Below are positions 46,207 to 54,845 of a DNA stretch of 64,000 nt, piece by piece (positions within the stretch are counted from its first letter, which is position 1; each line of letters opens with the position of its first letter). A program made the position numbers and the translations under genes. The notes beneath the pieces are model-generated. The model was not told the origin of the DNA. It did no database searches and was given only the letters and a program-made list of their open reading frames with translations. Source of the DNA: Cryobacterium inferilacus (lineage in GTDB: Bacteria > Actinomycetota > Actinomycetes > Actinomycetales > Microbacteriaceae); NCBI RefSeq assembly GCF_019599185.1, contig NZ_JAIEUL010000010.1, forward strand, positions 21,876-85,875. The letters are read 5' to 3'.

Positions 46207-46979
46207 CAGTCACCGACGGTTCGCTCGTCGTCACAGATCTGCGCGTCGAGTTCGACGGCTTCGTCGCCGTCGGCGGCGTCTCCTTCGACGCTCACCCCGG
46301 CGAGGTGAGATTCCTCATCGGCCCGAACGGCGCCGGCAAGACCACCTGCATCGATGCCATCACGGGCTTGTCCAAAGGCTCGGGATCGGCCAGGCTCGGC
46401 GGCCAGGAACTTCTGGGCAAGCCCGCCCACAAGATCGTCCGGCTCGGAGTCGGCCGCACCTTCCAGACCGCGAGCGTGTTCGACGAGCTCACGGTGCTGC
46501 AGAACCTCGACATCGCCGCCGGACTGCACCGCTCCTCGCTTTCGCTGCTGCGGGCCCGACGCGGCGTCGATCCGGCGATCCACCGCGCACTGGAGGAGAC
46601 CGGACTCAGCCGGGAACTCGCGACGCCGGCGGGCATCCTCTCGCACGGTCAGAAGCAGTGGCTGGAGATCGCGATGCTGCTGGTGCAGGACGCGAAGGTG
46701 CTGCTGCTCGATGAGCCCGTCGCCGGCATGAGCCTGGACGAGCGCACCGCCACCGGCGAACTGCTCGGCCGGGTCGCCGCCACCCGCACAGTCCTCGTCG
46801 TTGAGCACGACATGGACTTCATGCGCCGATTCGCGTCCAGGGTCACCGTGCTGCACCAGGGCAAGGTGCTCAGCGAGGGCTCGGTCGCCGAGGTGCAGTC
46901 GGATCCCCGCGTGCAGGAGGTGTACCTCGGCACGGCCGCGGCGCCATCCGTTATGACCATCGGCAGGGAGGACGACTGA
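46203..46979 (+). CDS. urtD: Urea ABC transporter ATPase UrtD
   Basis: A 258-residue ATPase of the LivG type. Walker A GPNGAGKTTC near 40-49, the LSHGQKQWLEIAMLL signature variant (LSHGQ) near 145-159, and Walker B VLLLDEPVAGMS near 166-177 are present. LSHGQKQWLEI is characteristic of UrtD. ATGA overlap with urtC; the stop shares one base with the urtE start (TGATG). Confidence 0.94.
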   Translation: MTVTDGSLVVTDLRVEFDGFVAVGGVSFDAHPGEVRFLIGPNGAGKTTCIDAITGLSKGSGSARLGGQELLGKPAHKIVRLGVGRTFQTASVFDELTVLQNLDIAAGLHRSSLSLLRARRGVDPAIHRALEETGLSRELATPAGILSHGQKQWLEIAMLLVQDAKVLLLDEPVAGMSLDERTATGELLGRVAATRTVLVVEHDMDFMRRFASRVTVLHQGKVLSEGSVAEVQSDPRVQEVYLGTAAAPSVMTIGREDD

Positions 46980-47665
46980 TGCTCGAAATCATCAACATCG
47001 ACGCCGGCTACGGCCGAACCAGTGTGCTGCAGGGGGTGTCCATTCCCGGTTCCACCAAGCTTGTCGCCGTGCTCGGTCACAACGGGGCCGGCAAGTCCAC
47101 GCTGCTGCGCACCACGATCGGCCTGATCCGCCCGACGAGCGGGCAGGTGCTCTTCGACGGCGAGGACGTCACCCATTTGGCACCGAACCGGCGCGTTCAA
47201 CGCGGCATGGCCTATGTGGCGCAGGGGCAGCAATCGTTCGGGCAGTTGACCACGATGGAGAACCTCCAGCTCATCGCCGACGGCCGGCGGGGCGGCAAGG
47301 CGAAGATCGCCGAGATGCTCGAGCGTTTTCCGGCCCTCGCGCAGTTCGCCACCCGCAAGGCCGGGCTGCTCTCCGGCGGCCAACGGCAGCAGCTGGCCAT
47401 CGCCCGGGCGCTGATCACCGAACCGAAACTGCTGATCCTGGACGAACCCACCGAGGGTATCCAGCCCACCATCGTGGCCGAGATCGAGGAGACGATCATC
47501 GGGCTGGCCGAGGGCGGACTCAGCGTTCTGCTGGTCGAGCAGCACATCGGTTTTGCCCTGGCGGCGGCCGAGAAGTACGTGGTGCTCGCCTCCGGACGGG
47601 TGACGCAGGCCGGGGACGGCGGTGCGGCGGCGATGACTGACGTGCGCGCCGCGATGGTGATCTGA
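46979..47665 (+). CDS. urtE: Urea ABC transporter ATPase UrtE
   Basis: A 228-residue LivF-type ATPase pairing with UrtD. Walker A GHNGAGKSTL near 34-43, the signature LLSGGQRQQLAIARALI near 129-145 and Walker B LLILDEPTEGIQP near 150-162 are intact. The motif QGQQSFGQLT near 79-88 is typical of UrtE. Last gene of the urt operon, 50 bp before the NCS1 permease gene. Confidence 0.94.
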   Translation: MLEIINIDAGYGRTSVLQGVSIPGSTKLVAVLGHNGAGKSTLLRTTIGLIRPTSGQVLFDGEDVTHLAPNRRVQRGMAYVAQGQQSFGQLTTMENLQLIADGRRGGKAKIAEMLERFPALAQFATRKAGLLSGGQRQQLAIARALITEPKLLILDEPTEGIQPTIVAEIEETIIGLAEGGLSVLLVEQHIGFALAAAEKYVVLASGRVTQAGDGGAAAMTDVRAAMVI

Positions 47666-47715
47666 CCCAGATTGAATCCTCGTGGCAACGCGCGCGAAAC
47701 ACTCCCTCGACGAAA

Positions 47716-49389
47716 ATGGACATTGCGGATGCGCTGGGGGTGACGAAGGTGGCTCGAGCCGATGACGCGCGGGCCGCCGCCGAGGACAGTCTCGAGGACT
47801 ACGCCTTCCGCTACGTCCCGCGTTCCTTCCGCCGCTGGAGCGCGCTGTCGATCGGCGGCACCGCGCTGGGCTCGATCGCGTTTCTCGCCGATTTCTCCAT
47901 CGGGGCGAGCGTCGGCCTCCAGCACGGCACCGCGAACGCGGTGCTGGGCATCCTGCTGGCCTCGGTGATCATCTTCGTGGTCGGGGTGCCGGTGGCGTTC
48001 TACGCCGCGAGGTACAACCTCGATCTCGACCTGATCGCGCGCGGCTCCGGCTTCGGCTATTACGGCTCGATCATCACCACAGTCATCTTCGGCGGATTCA
48101 CCTGCATCTTCTTCGCGCTCGAGGGCGCGATCATGGCCCAGGGGCTCGAGGCCGTTGTCGGCCTGCCGCTGCCCGTGGGATACCTCGTATCGACAGTGGT
48201 GGTCATCCCCATCGTGGTGTTCGGGATGCGGGCGCTGGAGCGACTGCACTTCTGGACGACCCCGCTGTGGCTCGCGCTCGCGCTGGTGCCGCTGATCTGG
48301 ATCGTGTTCACCCAGCCCGACGCCGTCACCGATTTCCTCGGCTTCGCCGGCGAGTCGGATGGCGCGGTGAGCTTCAGCCGGATCGTCGCGAGCGCGGCGG
48401 TGTGCTTCGCCCTCACTCCCCAGCTCGCGGAGCAGATCGACTACATCCGGGTCATGCCCCCGCGCACCGCGGTGAACTACAAGTCGTGGTGGGCGGCGTT
48501 CGTCTTGAGCGGACCGGGGTGGGTGCTCTTCAGCGGCACCAAGCAGGTCATCGGGGTGTTCCTCGCCGTCTACCTGGTGATGAAGGTCGACCCCGGCATC
48601 GGGGACCGGGCCGTGGAGCCGGTGAAACAGTTCCTCGGCATGTACCAATCGCTGCTCCCGGACTGGATAGCCCTGGGCCTGGCGCTGATCCTGATCGTGA
48701 TCGCTCAGGTGAAGATCAACGTCACCAATGCCTACTCGGGGTCGCTCGCCTGGTCGAACGTCTACACCCGGGTACGCAAGCGCTACCCCGGCCGTGCGAT
48801 CTTCGTGGCCTTCAACCTGGCCATCGCCCTCACGCTCATGCTGATGGACGTGTTCAGCCTCATCTCGTTCGTGCTCAGCCTCTACGCGAACGTGGTGATG
48901 GCCTGGCTCGTCACCATCTCAGCCGACATCGCGATCAACAAGTACCTGCTGAAGCTCTCGCCCATGTTCCCCGAGTTCCGGCGCGGGATGCTGCACAACT
49001 GGAACCCGGTCGGGCTCACCTCCGTCGGGCTGTCCTCCCTGCTCTCGCTGACCTGCTTCGCCGGCTTCTTCGGCCCGGCGATGCAACCCTTCTCCGTGCT
49101 CATCGCGATCGGCGTGGCCGTGGTCGTCACACCGCTCATGGCCATCATCACTCGAGGCAAGTACTACCTCCGCAGGCGCGGCGACGGCATCCCGACGCCG
49201 ATCCTGGACCGGGACGGAAACCCCTCCGGGGAGCGACTGCGCTGCCACGTCACTGGCTACATGTTCGAACGACCGGATATGATGGTGTCTGCTGAGCGGG
49301 GGCCGCACGGGGAGATTCAGTTCATCTCGTCGCTTGCGCTGACGCTCGACACCTCCGGCCGATATCTGCTTCCGCCGGAACCCGCCTAG
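47716..49389 (+). CDS. NCS1-family nucleobase/allantoin-type permease
   Basis: A 557-residue membrane protein with 12 predicted TM helices, of the cytosine/purine/allantoin (NCS1) transporter family. YVPRSFRRWSALSIGGTALG near 33-52 and FGYYGSIITTVIFGGFTC near 114-131 are typical, as is AQVKINVTNAYSGSLAWSN near 331-349. The C-terminal 70 residues are a soluble tail. It follows urtE by 50 bp, so purine or allantoin uptake may be co-expressed with urea uptake; both feed nitrogen. The exact substrate is inferred from context. Confidence 0.88.
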   Translation: MDIADALGVTKVARADDARAAAEDSLEDYAFRYVPRSFRRWSALSIGGTALGSIAFLADFSIGASVGLQHGTANAVLGILLASVIIFVVGVPVAFYAARYNLDLDLIARGSGFGYYGSIITTVIFGGFTCIFFALEGAIMAQGLEAVVGLPLPVGYLVSTVVVIPIVVFGMRALERLHFWTTPLWLALALVPLIWIVFTQPDAVTDFLGFAGESDGAVSFSRIVASAAVCFALTPQLAEQIDYIRVMPPRTAVNYKSWWAAFVLSGPGWVLFSGTKQVIGVFLAVYLVMKVDPGIGDRAVEPVKQFLGMYQSLLPDWIALGLALILIVIAQVKINVTNAYSGSLAWSNVYTRVRKRYPGRAIFVAFNLAIALTLMLMDVFSLISFVLSLYANVVMAWLVTISADIAINKYLLKLSPMFPEFRRGMLHNWNPVGLTSVGLSSLLSLTCFAGFFGPAMQPFSVLIAIGVAVVVTPLMAIITRGKYYLRRRGDGIPTPILDRDGNPSGERLRCHVTGYMFERPDMMVSAERGPHGEIQFISSLALTLDTSGRYLLPPEPA

Positions 49390-49420
49390 CACTATGTTGC
49401 CGGGCGAAGAAGGAGGCGTG

Positions 49421-49984
49421 ATGGACAAGCCGGTCGACACCGAGGCCGCGATCCTCGGGAGCGCGGTCGCGCTCCTGCGGGAGCACACCTTCGAGGACAT
49501 CTCGTACCTCGATCTCGCCGAGGCCACCGCGGTGTCCGAGCGCACCATCTACCGCCGCTTCCCCACCCGCTCGCACCTGCTCGAGGCGCTGGCGAGCTGG
49601 ATCGAGGCCGAGCAGTTCCCGCTCCCCCAGTTCCGCACTCCGGAGGAGTTCCGTGAGGCGGTTCGCGCCCGGTTCCGGGCCTACGAGACCGCGCCCGGCT
49701 GCGCCTTCGTCGCGGCTCGCGGTGCAGCTCTCTCGCCCACCACCCAAGCGCCGGCGGTGCCGATCACCAGCGCCATCTTCGCCATGCTCGACGACGCGGC
49801 GCCCACCCTGAACGGCCGCGACCGGCAGCGTATCGCCGCGGCCGCGCGGTACTTCGCGTCGCCCATGTTCTGGGCACGGATGCGCACCGGCTTCGATATG
49901 AGTGCCGACGAAACCCTCGAGGCGTTCGACCGCGCCATGCTCCCGATCCTCGCCCCGGCGAGAAAAACGAGTTGGGCGGCGTAG
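49421..49984 (+). CDS. TetR-family regulator 1
   Basis: A 187-residue TetR/AcrR regulator: FEDISYLDLAEATAVSERTI, then YRRFPTRSHLLEALASWIEA. The C-terminal ligand-binding domain is helical (about 70-187). AAGGAGGCGTG before the ATG at 49421 decides this start over an upstream ORF extension. It follows the NCS1 permease by 31 bp and shares a base with the next regulator gene (TAGTG), so it probably regulates this operon. Ligand unknown. Confidence 0.88.
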   Translation: MDKPVDTEAAILGSAVALLREHTFEDISYLDLAEATAVSERTIYRRFPTRSHLLEALASWIEAEQFPLPQFRTPEEFREAVRARFRAYETAPGCAFVAARGAALSPTTQAPAVPITSAIFAMLDDAAPTLNGRDRQRIAAAARYFASPMFWARMRTGFDMSADETLEAFDRAMLPILAPARKTSWAA

Positions 49985-50559
49985 TGCCGGAGGCCGACCT
50001 GGCTCCGGAGCTGTCGTCGACCCAAACGGCGATCCTCACGGCGTACTCCGAGCTGATCGAGGAAGTCGGCACCGACGACGTCTCGTTCCGGCTCATCGCG
50101 GTGCGGGCCGGCGTCGGCGAGCGCACCATCTTTCGCTACTACCCCGCGCGCGTCGATCTGCTCCTGGCGACCTCGGCGTGGATCGAGCGGACGATCTTCA
50201 CCCGGCAGGAGTCAGAGTCGATCTTCGACGTGCCGCTCGCGATCCGCGAGGCGATGGAAGCCTACGACCGGCGCCCGGAACTCGCGCACGTCGTGGCGGA
50301 GACCGCGTTACGCGGTGTGAACGGCGCGGAGCCGGCGCCACGCCGGGACCGGTTCGACACGATGGTGCGCGGGGAGGTTCCCGCCCTGGCCGAGCATGAG
50401 CGGCGTCTCCTCGTGGCCGCGCTGTGCCACCTGGATTCCGCGGCGACCTGGGTCACCATGCGCCGGGAGCTCGGCATGGCGGGCCGGGACATCGCCGACG
50501 CCGCCATGTGGGCCGCGGAGGCGCAACTCGACCCGATCCGCGACCGCGCCGCCGGCTAG
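49984..50559 (+). CDS. TetR-family regulator 2 (paralogue of the preceding gene)
   Basis: A 191-residue TetR/AcrR regulator resembling its neighbour: DDVSFRLIAVRAGVGERTIF, then RYYPARVDLLLATSAWIERT. The recognition regions (SERTIYRRFPTR versus GERTIFRYYPAR) are clearly related, indicating a tandem duplication followed by divergence. The GTG at 49984 overlaps the previous stop by one base, so translation is coupled. They could form homo- or heterodimers. A GACAAC/GTTGTC hairpin just after its stop (50563-50581) may end transcription. Confidence 0.87.
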   Translation: MPEADLAPELSSTQTAILTAYSELIEEVGTDDVSFRLIAVRAGVGERTIFRYYPARVDLLLATSAWIERTIFTRQESESIFDVPLAIREAMEAYDRRPELAHVVAETALRGVNGAEPAPRRDRFDTMVRGEVPALAEHERRLLVAALCHLDSAATWVTMRRELGMAGRDIADAAMWAAEAQLDPIRDRAAG

Positions 50560-50579
50560 GCCGACAACTTCACTGGTTG

Positions 50580-50726
50580 TCACTGGTCATAGTCGCAGTG
50601 CGGACAACGGTAGTTGTCGGCACCATAGGCAATGAAGAAGGCGCCGCCGCACCTGCTGTTCGAGCAGACTCTCCTGATGTTCTGGTTGCCCGAAGAACTC
50701 GCACTTGCCTTGTAGGTGAACGCCAT
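50580..50726 (-). CDS. Small zinc-ribbon protein (48 aa)
   Basis: A 48-residue protein: MAFTYKASASSSGNQNIRRV, then CSNSRCGGAFFI, then YRCPHCDYDQ. Four cysteines in a C-x4-C ... C-x2-C arrangement suggest a zinc ribbon. GGGGAGAG lies upstream of the ATG at 50726; the longer in-frame extension lacks such a site. It is convergent with TetR 2 and divergent from the large unknown gene at 51064. Function unknown. Confidence 0.65.
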   Translation of the reverse strand: MAFTYKASASSSGNQNIRRVCSNSRCGGAFFIAYGADNYRCPHCDYDQ

Positions 50727-51063
50727 TAATCTCTCCCCGCACGTTGATTTGATCTGGAGTGCCGACCGGCCGAGGTGGAGGCTGGGAAAAACTTCAGGCC
50801 AGTCGGGATTTCTGTTCAGTATCACCTAGCGTCCCAACGAGCGCCAGCCCCAGTTCCCCCCGTATCCAGGGCGTGGCATCCCCCCTCGTTTTGGGCGCAC
50901 AGAGCGCTTGTGAGAAGCCGCTGAGCCCACATAGGCTGTGCTCCTGAACCCCCATGTGCACCCTGGTCCGGACCTTGTGAAGTGCCTCCTATTACCGACG
51001 GCACGATGCTTGCAAGGCGAAAGCCAACGACAACGAACGCGAGCCGCCAGCGAGGAGCATGTG
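50727..51063. other. Intergenic region before the 802-aa unknown gene
   Basis: A 337-bp stretch with no convincing gene. Short readings in both directions have no ribosome site. GGCGAAAGCC and GAGGAGC near 51050 provide the ribosome site for the next gene, and the rest looks like ordinary spacer with mixed GC content. No repeat or terminator of note. Confidence 0.5.
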
Positions 51064-53472
51064 ATGGGCATCTTCAGTAGGAACAGCGCGTCCCAGGAAC
51101 CAGCAGCCGTGTCGAGCGACGCAGCGGCGCCAGACCAGCCGCTCGTTGACCCGGACCTCAATGCCGACGATCCGAGACAGCTGGTGTTCGGTCTGCTCAA
51201 GGGTGCGGGTCTCACGTTCACGCTGAGTTGCCCCGGAACTGTCGATGGACTCCTGCGAGAGGCACTCCGGGCTTCTCCAACCCTCGGGAGGTCACGTCAC
51301 CTCGGTCGCGGTTTCTTCGCCCTCAACGACGATCCGGCTACGATCTGGGTCGCGACCGAGGGACCGGGTGGCTCTGCAGTCTTGGTTTTTGGATCCCCCG
51401 AGTCCGATAGCGCTCTGCTCTTCAAGGCCATCACCCAACCCTTTGAGGCCTGCCGCTCACCGTTTGCATCGGGATTTGTCTTTTCCGGAACGACCAAACC
51501 CCGACTGAAAGCCGTTATCGAGGGCGGCGACGTCGTGCCGATTTGGGAGGTCCACGAATTCAGCTCACTGGCGCCAACCGGTGGATACATCACCCTTCCC
51601 GCCCAAGTGCGCCGTACCGTGCGGTCGTGGGAGCGCCTCACGGTCGACCTCTACCGGCGCGAGTTCACCGACCATGACGGGGACGCAGTCTCAGTGCATG
51701 TCGCCCTGCTCGATGGACAACCCAAGCTGCTGGTGAACATGGCGAGCTTGCCCGACAGCAGTATTCGCACCATCGAGCGACTGCTCGAAGGAACCCAGTA
51801 CACCCTCGAGCAGTGGGAAGACATGACCGTCGTTACCCGGGTGTTGCCGGCGGGCACCGACGCGACGGACCTGGCCGATCTGGCCCAAACCTTCGTCGAT
51901 GACCTGACTGCGGTGCTCGCAGCGGTGACGTCCGCCCAGGCGCCCGAGCTGCCCGCGACCTCGGGAGCTTTGACTGTCTGGCAACATTTTGATCACCCGG
52001 GGTCGGGCAGCGTCGTCGCGCGAACTTTCGACTGGCCGGCCAGGGCCATCGAATACACGATGACTGAACGAGTGCGCGAATCCGGATCGGGTGAAGGGTC
52101 GCGGTTCTCGACTCTCAACCGGCTCGCGGCCAGACTGCGCGAACGACGTGGCGCCGGCTTTGAATACGCCTGGCGGGCATCCGGTGACGTCACGCTATCG
52201 CCGAGCTGGCTCACCCTGCGTTCGGCCAAGATCGACGTCGAATCCGGTCGGATCGTCGCGGCCGGGCACCTCACCCACGAAGTGTGGGGTCTTCCCCCTG
52301 CCTATGATCTCGGAGCGATCGACGGACGCAATATGTCGTCATTCCCCGATGATGGTCACACCGATGGCTTGTTGTGGCCCCCGCAAACGCTCTACATCGG
52401 CACCGTGGCCTCGGGCACGATGATGCCCGTTGACGCCACAATAAATGTGATCTCCGTTGACCTCCACGGGCCGTCCGGCTCGATCGCCTGCCTCGAGCAC
52501 CTCGGATCGTCCACGGGCGCGATCACGATCTACGACCAGGGTGAAAACCGCCGAGTTGTCACGGTGATCGAAGGCCTCGCGGGAAACGAACCGATTCGCT
52601 TCAGCAACGACGGAGAATGGCTTCTCGTTTCGAGAAGCCGCGACTCCGTCTTGGTGCACGCGTCGACCGGGCGATGGGTGACTCTCGACGTCGCGAACGC
52701 CGACTGGTGGCCCCTGGACGGATCAAGCCTGCTCACCATAGAACATGCGGATGGAACCGGCACACCGCGCGTCTTCAGTCTCGCCGGCAACGAGTACATG
52801 CAGTCGTTCCCGGCGATCAACCTGGATGTGCCCGCCATCCCCGAATACCCCTACTTCTGGCACCCGACGGTGTCCCCGAATGCCAGGGAAGTCCTCGTGC
52901 AAACGCCAGCCGGCGTGTCTCCTGCGTATCAGCAGAAGAACGGGGCAGGCAATCACCTCGCTCGAGTCACCTTGGCAACGGGACGGGGTGTGCTGGAGCA
53001 CAGGGTGTACTTCGACGATTATCAAACGTTGGAGTGCGATGTCAGCGAGGCTCGTTGGGTACAACGACCGCCACATGCGCCGCTGGAGCTGCACCCAGTT
53101 TTCGTGGCCCGCCTCGAAGAGGCGATCACGACGCACCCTCATCTGGATCCAGGCAGGTGGGCTGACGAAGCCGAGCGAATCCTCATCCGCTCGCTGAACA
53201 TGATGATCACACTCGCTCAGCAGGGTGAAGACATTCATCACCTCCTCCCCGAGGTGCTCGCCTCTCTCGTCGCCGTCGCTCATGACAGCGACGTGATCGA
53301 GCGCCAGCGGGAATGGCTGGTCGGACTGCAGAGAACGACGAGCACGATGATTGCCAACGGCTCGACCAGCGGACGGTCGGCTACCGCTTGGCGTCGTTTC
53401 GGGGAAGCGATCGCCGCCGTCCAAGCGGGCAGGCCCGACCTGATCGTGCCGCTCAGCGCGACGTGGGCCTGA
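51064..53472 (+). CDS. Unknown large protein, possible beta-propeller C-terminal half
   Basis: An 802-residue protein I do not recognise. No signal peptide; the N-terminal 40 residues are Ser/Ala/Asp-rich. Residues 190-300 (RLTVDLYRREFTDHDGDAVS, then TDLADLAQTFVDDLTAVLAA) resemble YbjN/secretion-chaperone-like alpha/beta folds in pattern only. Residues 470-680 show WD40/YncE-like strands (VVTVIEGLAGNEPIRFSNDG, then EWLLVSRSRDSVLVHAS and TVSPNAREVLVQTPAG), suggesting a beta-propeller. The C-terminal 110 residues are helical. GAGGAGCATGTG before the ATG at 51064 sets the start (a GTG at 51061 is an alternative). GC content is lower than in neighbours, hinting at acquisition. Confidence 0.75.
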   Translation: MGIFSRNSASQEPAAVSSDAAAPDQPLVDPDLNADDPRQLVFGLLKGAGLTFTLSCPGTVDGLLREALRASPTLGRSRHLGRGFFALNDDPATIWVATEGPGGSAVLVFGSPESDSALLFKAITQPFEACRSPFASGFVFSGTTKPRLKAVIEGGDVVPIWEVHEFSSLAPTGGYITLPAQVRRTVRSWERLTVDLYRREFTDHDGDAVSVHVALLDGQPKLLVNMASLPDSSIRTIERLLEGTQYTLEQWEDMTVVTRVLPAGTDATDLADLAQTFVDDLTAVLAAVTSAQAPELPATSGALTVWQHFDHPGSGSVVARTFDWPARAIEYTMTERVRESGSGEGSRFSTLNRLAARLRERRGAGFEYAWRASGDVTLSPSWLTLRSAKIDVESGRIVAAGHLTHEVWGLPPAYDLGAIDGRNMSSFPDDGHTDGLLWPPQTLYIGTVASGTMMPVDATINVISVDLHGPSGSIACLEHLGSSTGAITIYDQGENRRVVTVIEGLAGNEPIRFSNDGEWLLVSRSRDSVLVHASTGRWVTLDVANADWWPLDGSSLLTIEHADGTGTPRVFSLAGNEYMQSFPAINLDVPAIPEYPYFWHPTVSPNAREVLVQTPAGVSPAYQQKNGAGNHLARVTLATGRGVLEHRVYFDDYQTLECDVSEARWVQRPPHAPLELHPVFVARLEEAITTHPHLDPGRWADEAERILIRSLNMMITLAQQGEDIHHLLPEVLASLVAVAHDSDVIERQREWLVGLQRTTSTMIANGSTSGRSATAWRRFGEAIAAVQAGRPDLIVPLSATWA

Positions 53473-53642
53473 TCCTCTGATCAAGTCTTGACCACCCTGC
53501 CCTACCCTCGTGCTGCAGTGCGGCGATCACCGCCCTCCTTCAGGCAAACCAGGATGCTAGGCCGATGATCGCAGGCCCAGTGGCCGCCGGCTAAGACGGA
53601 TCGCCCACTCGCGACGCGACTGGACGACGCCCGCCGACGGAA

Positions 53643-54680
53643 TCAGTGCGGGTGGGTCAGCACCCAGGCCGCCGCGGCGGCGCGCGAGGGGACGCCGAGC
53701 TTGGTGCGCGCGTTGGCGACGTGCCGGTGCACAGTGTGGGCGCTGAGGTAGAGCCGGTCGGCGATTTGAGCGTCGGTCAGGCCTTGGGCCACGAGCGTCA
53801 GCACCTCGCGTTCCCGCGCCGTGAGAGCAGCCGCGTTGTGCTGCTCGGCCGGCGCGCGCGGCGGCAGGCCGTCGAGGAAGCGTTCGACCGCATCGACCAC
53901 GGCGAGGCTGTCGCCCACCCACGGGAAGTGGTCGTCGCCGTCCAGCGCCACGAAGGTTGCGCCGGGCACGGTGTCGGCCACCTCGCGGCCGAGGGCGAAC
54001 GGGATAGCCCGGTCGTCTCGCCGATGCAGCACCAGGGTCGGCACGCGCACCCGGGCGAGGTACGCAGCCGAGTCCATTTCATACACCGCGCGCAGCGCCT
54101 TCGCTGCTGTCTCCCGTGAGGCGGACCGCCGCTGGAACTCGGCGAAGTCCGCCCGTTCTCCGCCTGTCGCGTTCGGGAGGAAAACGTCGGCCAGCACGCG
54201 TGCGCCGAGCCCCCATTGTTTTTCGACGATTGACACCAGCAACTCCCGTGCGGCCGGCGAGGCGATGTCCGCACCGCGCGCATAACTGCCGTAGAGCACC
54301 AGTCGGTTCACGCGCTCGGGATGCTGGGCGGCGTAGGCCGACGCCACCGCGGATCCCGACGAAGCGCCCATCAGTGCCACGCGCGGATACTCGATCCGCT
54401 CCAAAAACCCGGCCAGGGTCGCCAACTCCTCGTCGAGGCTCACCGGAGGAGACCCGTCCCGATCAGACAGACCGGTGCCGGGGCGGTCGTAGCGGATGAC
54501 GGCGTGCCGGCGAGCGAGGCCCCGCACGAATCTCCGAAACGCCGGATCCTGCCAGTTCAACGCCAAGTGGCTGGCCCACCAGCCCCCGACCACGAGCGGG
54601 GAACCCGACCCCACGGCACACCAGGCCACGCTGCGGTCACCCATCTGCGTGTGCCGCACGACCTGCTCGTCCGCCGTCAT
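53643..54680 (-). CDS. LuxR-type regulator with N-terminal alpha/beta hydrolase domain
   Basis: A 345-residue fusion. Residues 20-275 form an alpha/beta hydrolase: RYDRPGTGLSDRDG near 63-76, nucleophile elbow LMGASSGSAVA with Ser107, an acidic residue in LHRRDDRAIPF and a His in DGDDHFPWVGD. Residues 283-345 are a GerE/LuxR HTH (LTAREREVLTLVAQGLTDAQ, then RLYLSAHTVHRHVANARTKL). The hydrolase may process or sense the signal. It is divergent from the hotdog-like gene (165 bp between), its most likely target. The final residues ALTHPH are short of a full LuxR tail. Confidence 0.9.
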   Translation of the reverse strand: MTADEQVVRHTQMGDRSVAWCAVGSGSPLVVGGWWASHLALNWQDPAFRRFVRGLARRHAVIRYDRPGTGLSDRDGSPPVSLDEELATLAGFLERIEYPRVALMGASSGSAVASAYAAQHPERVNRLVLYGSYARGADIASPAARELLVSIVEKQWGLGARVLADVFLPNATGGERADFAEFQRRSASRETAAKALRAVYEMDSAAYLARVRVPTLVLHRRDDRAIPFALGREVADTVPGATFVALDGDDHFPWVGDSLAVVDAVERFLDGLPPRAPAEQHNAAALTAREREVLTLVAQGLTDAQIADRLYLSAHTVHRHVANARTKLGVPSRAAAAAWVLTHPH

Positions 54681-54845
54681 ATCCGGAGTCTAAAAAGCGC
54701 ACGCAGGTTGTCAAGCATCGGCGCCTCACCACCCGCCTGACCTGATCTGGGGCCCGTCGCGACGCTGGCATGGCCCGATCCGGCCATGCCGAGTTGGCCC
54801 GATCCGGCGATGAGGACGGCAGGCCTCCCGCTGTTTCCTAGTGGC

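Noticed and set aside
49390..50579. The TetR pair as regulators of urease
   Set aside because: They lie beyond the NCS1 gene, at the far end of the urt cluster; the link to the urease promoter is only positional.
51064..53472. The large unknown gene as part of a phage-defence system
   Set aside because: No nuclease, helicase, kinase or toxin motif is visible and no partner gene of such a system is nearby.
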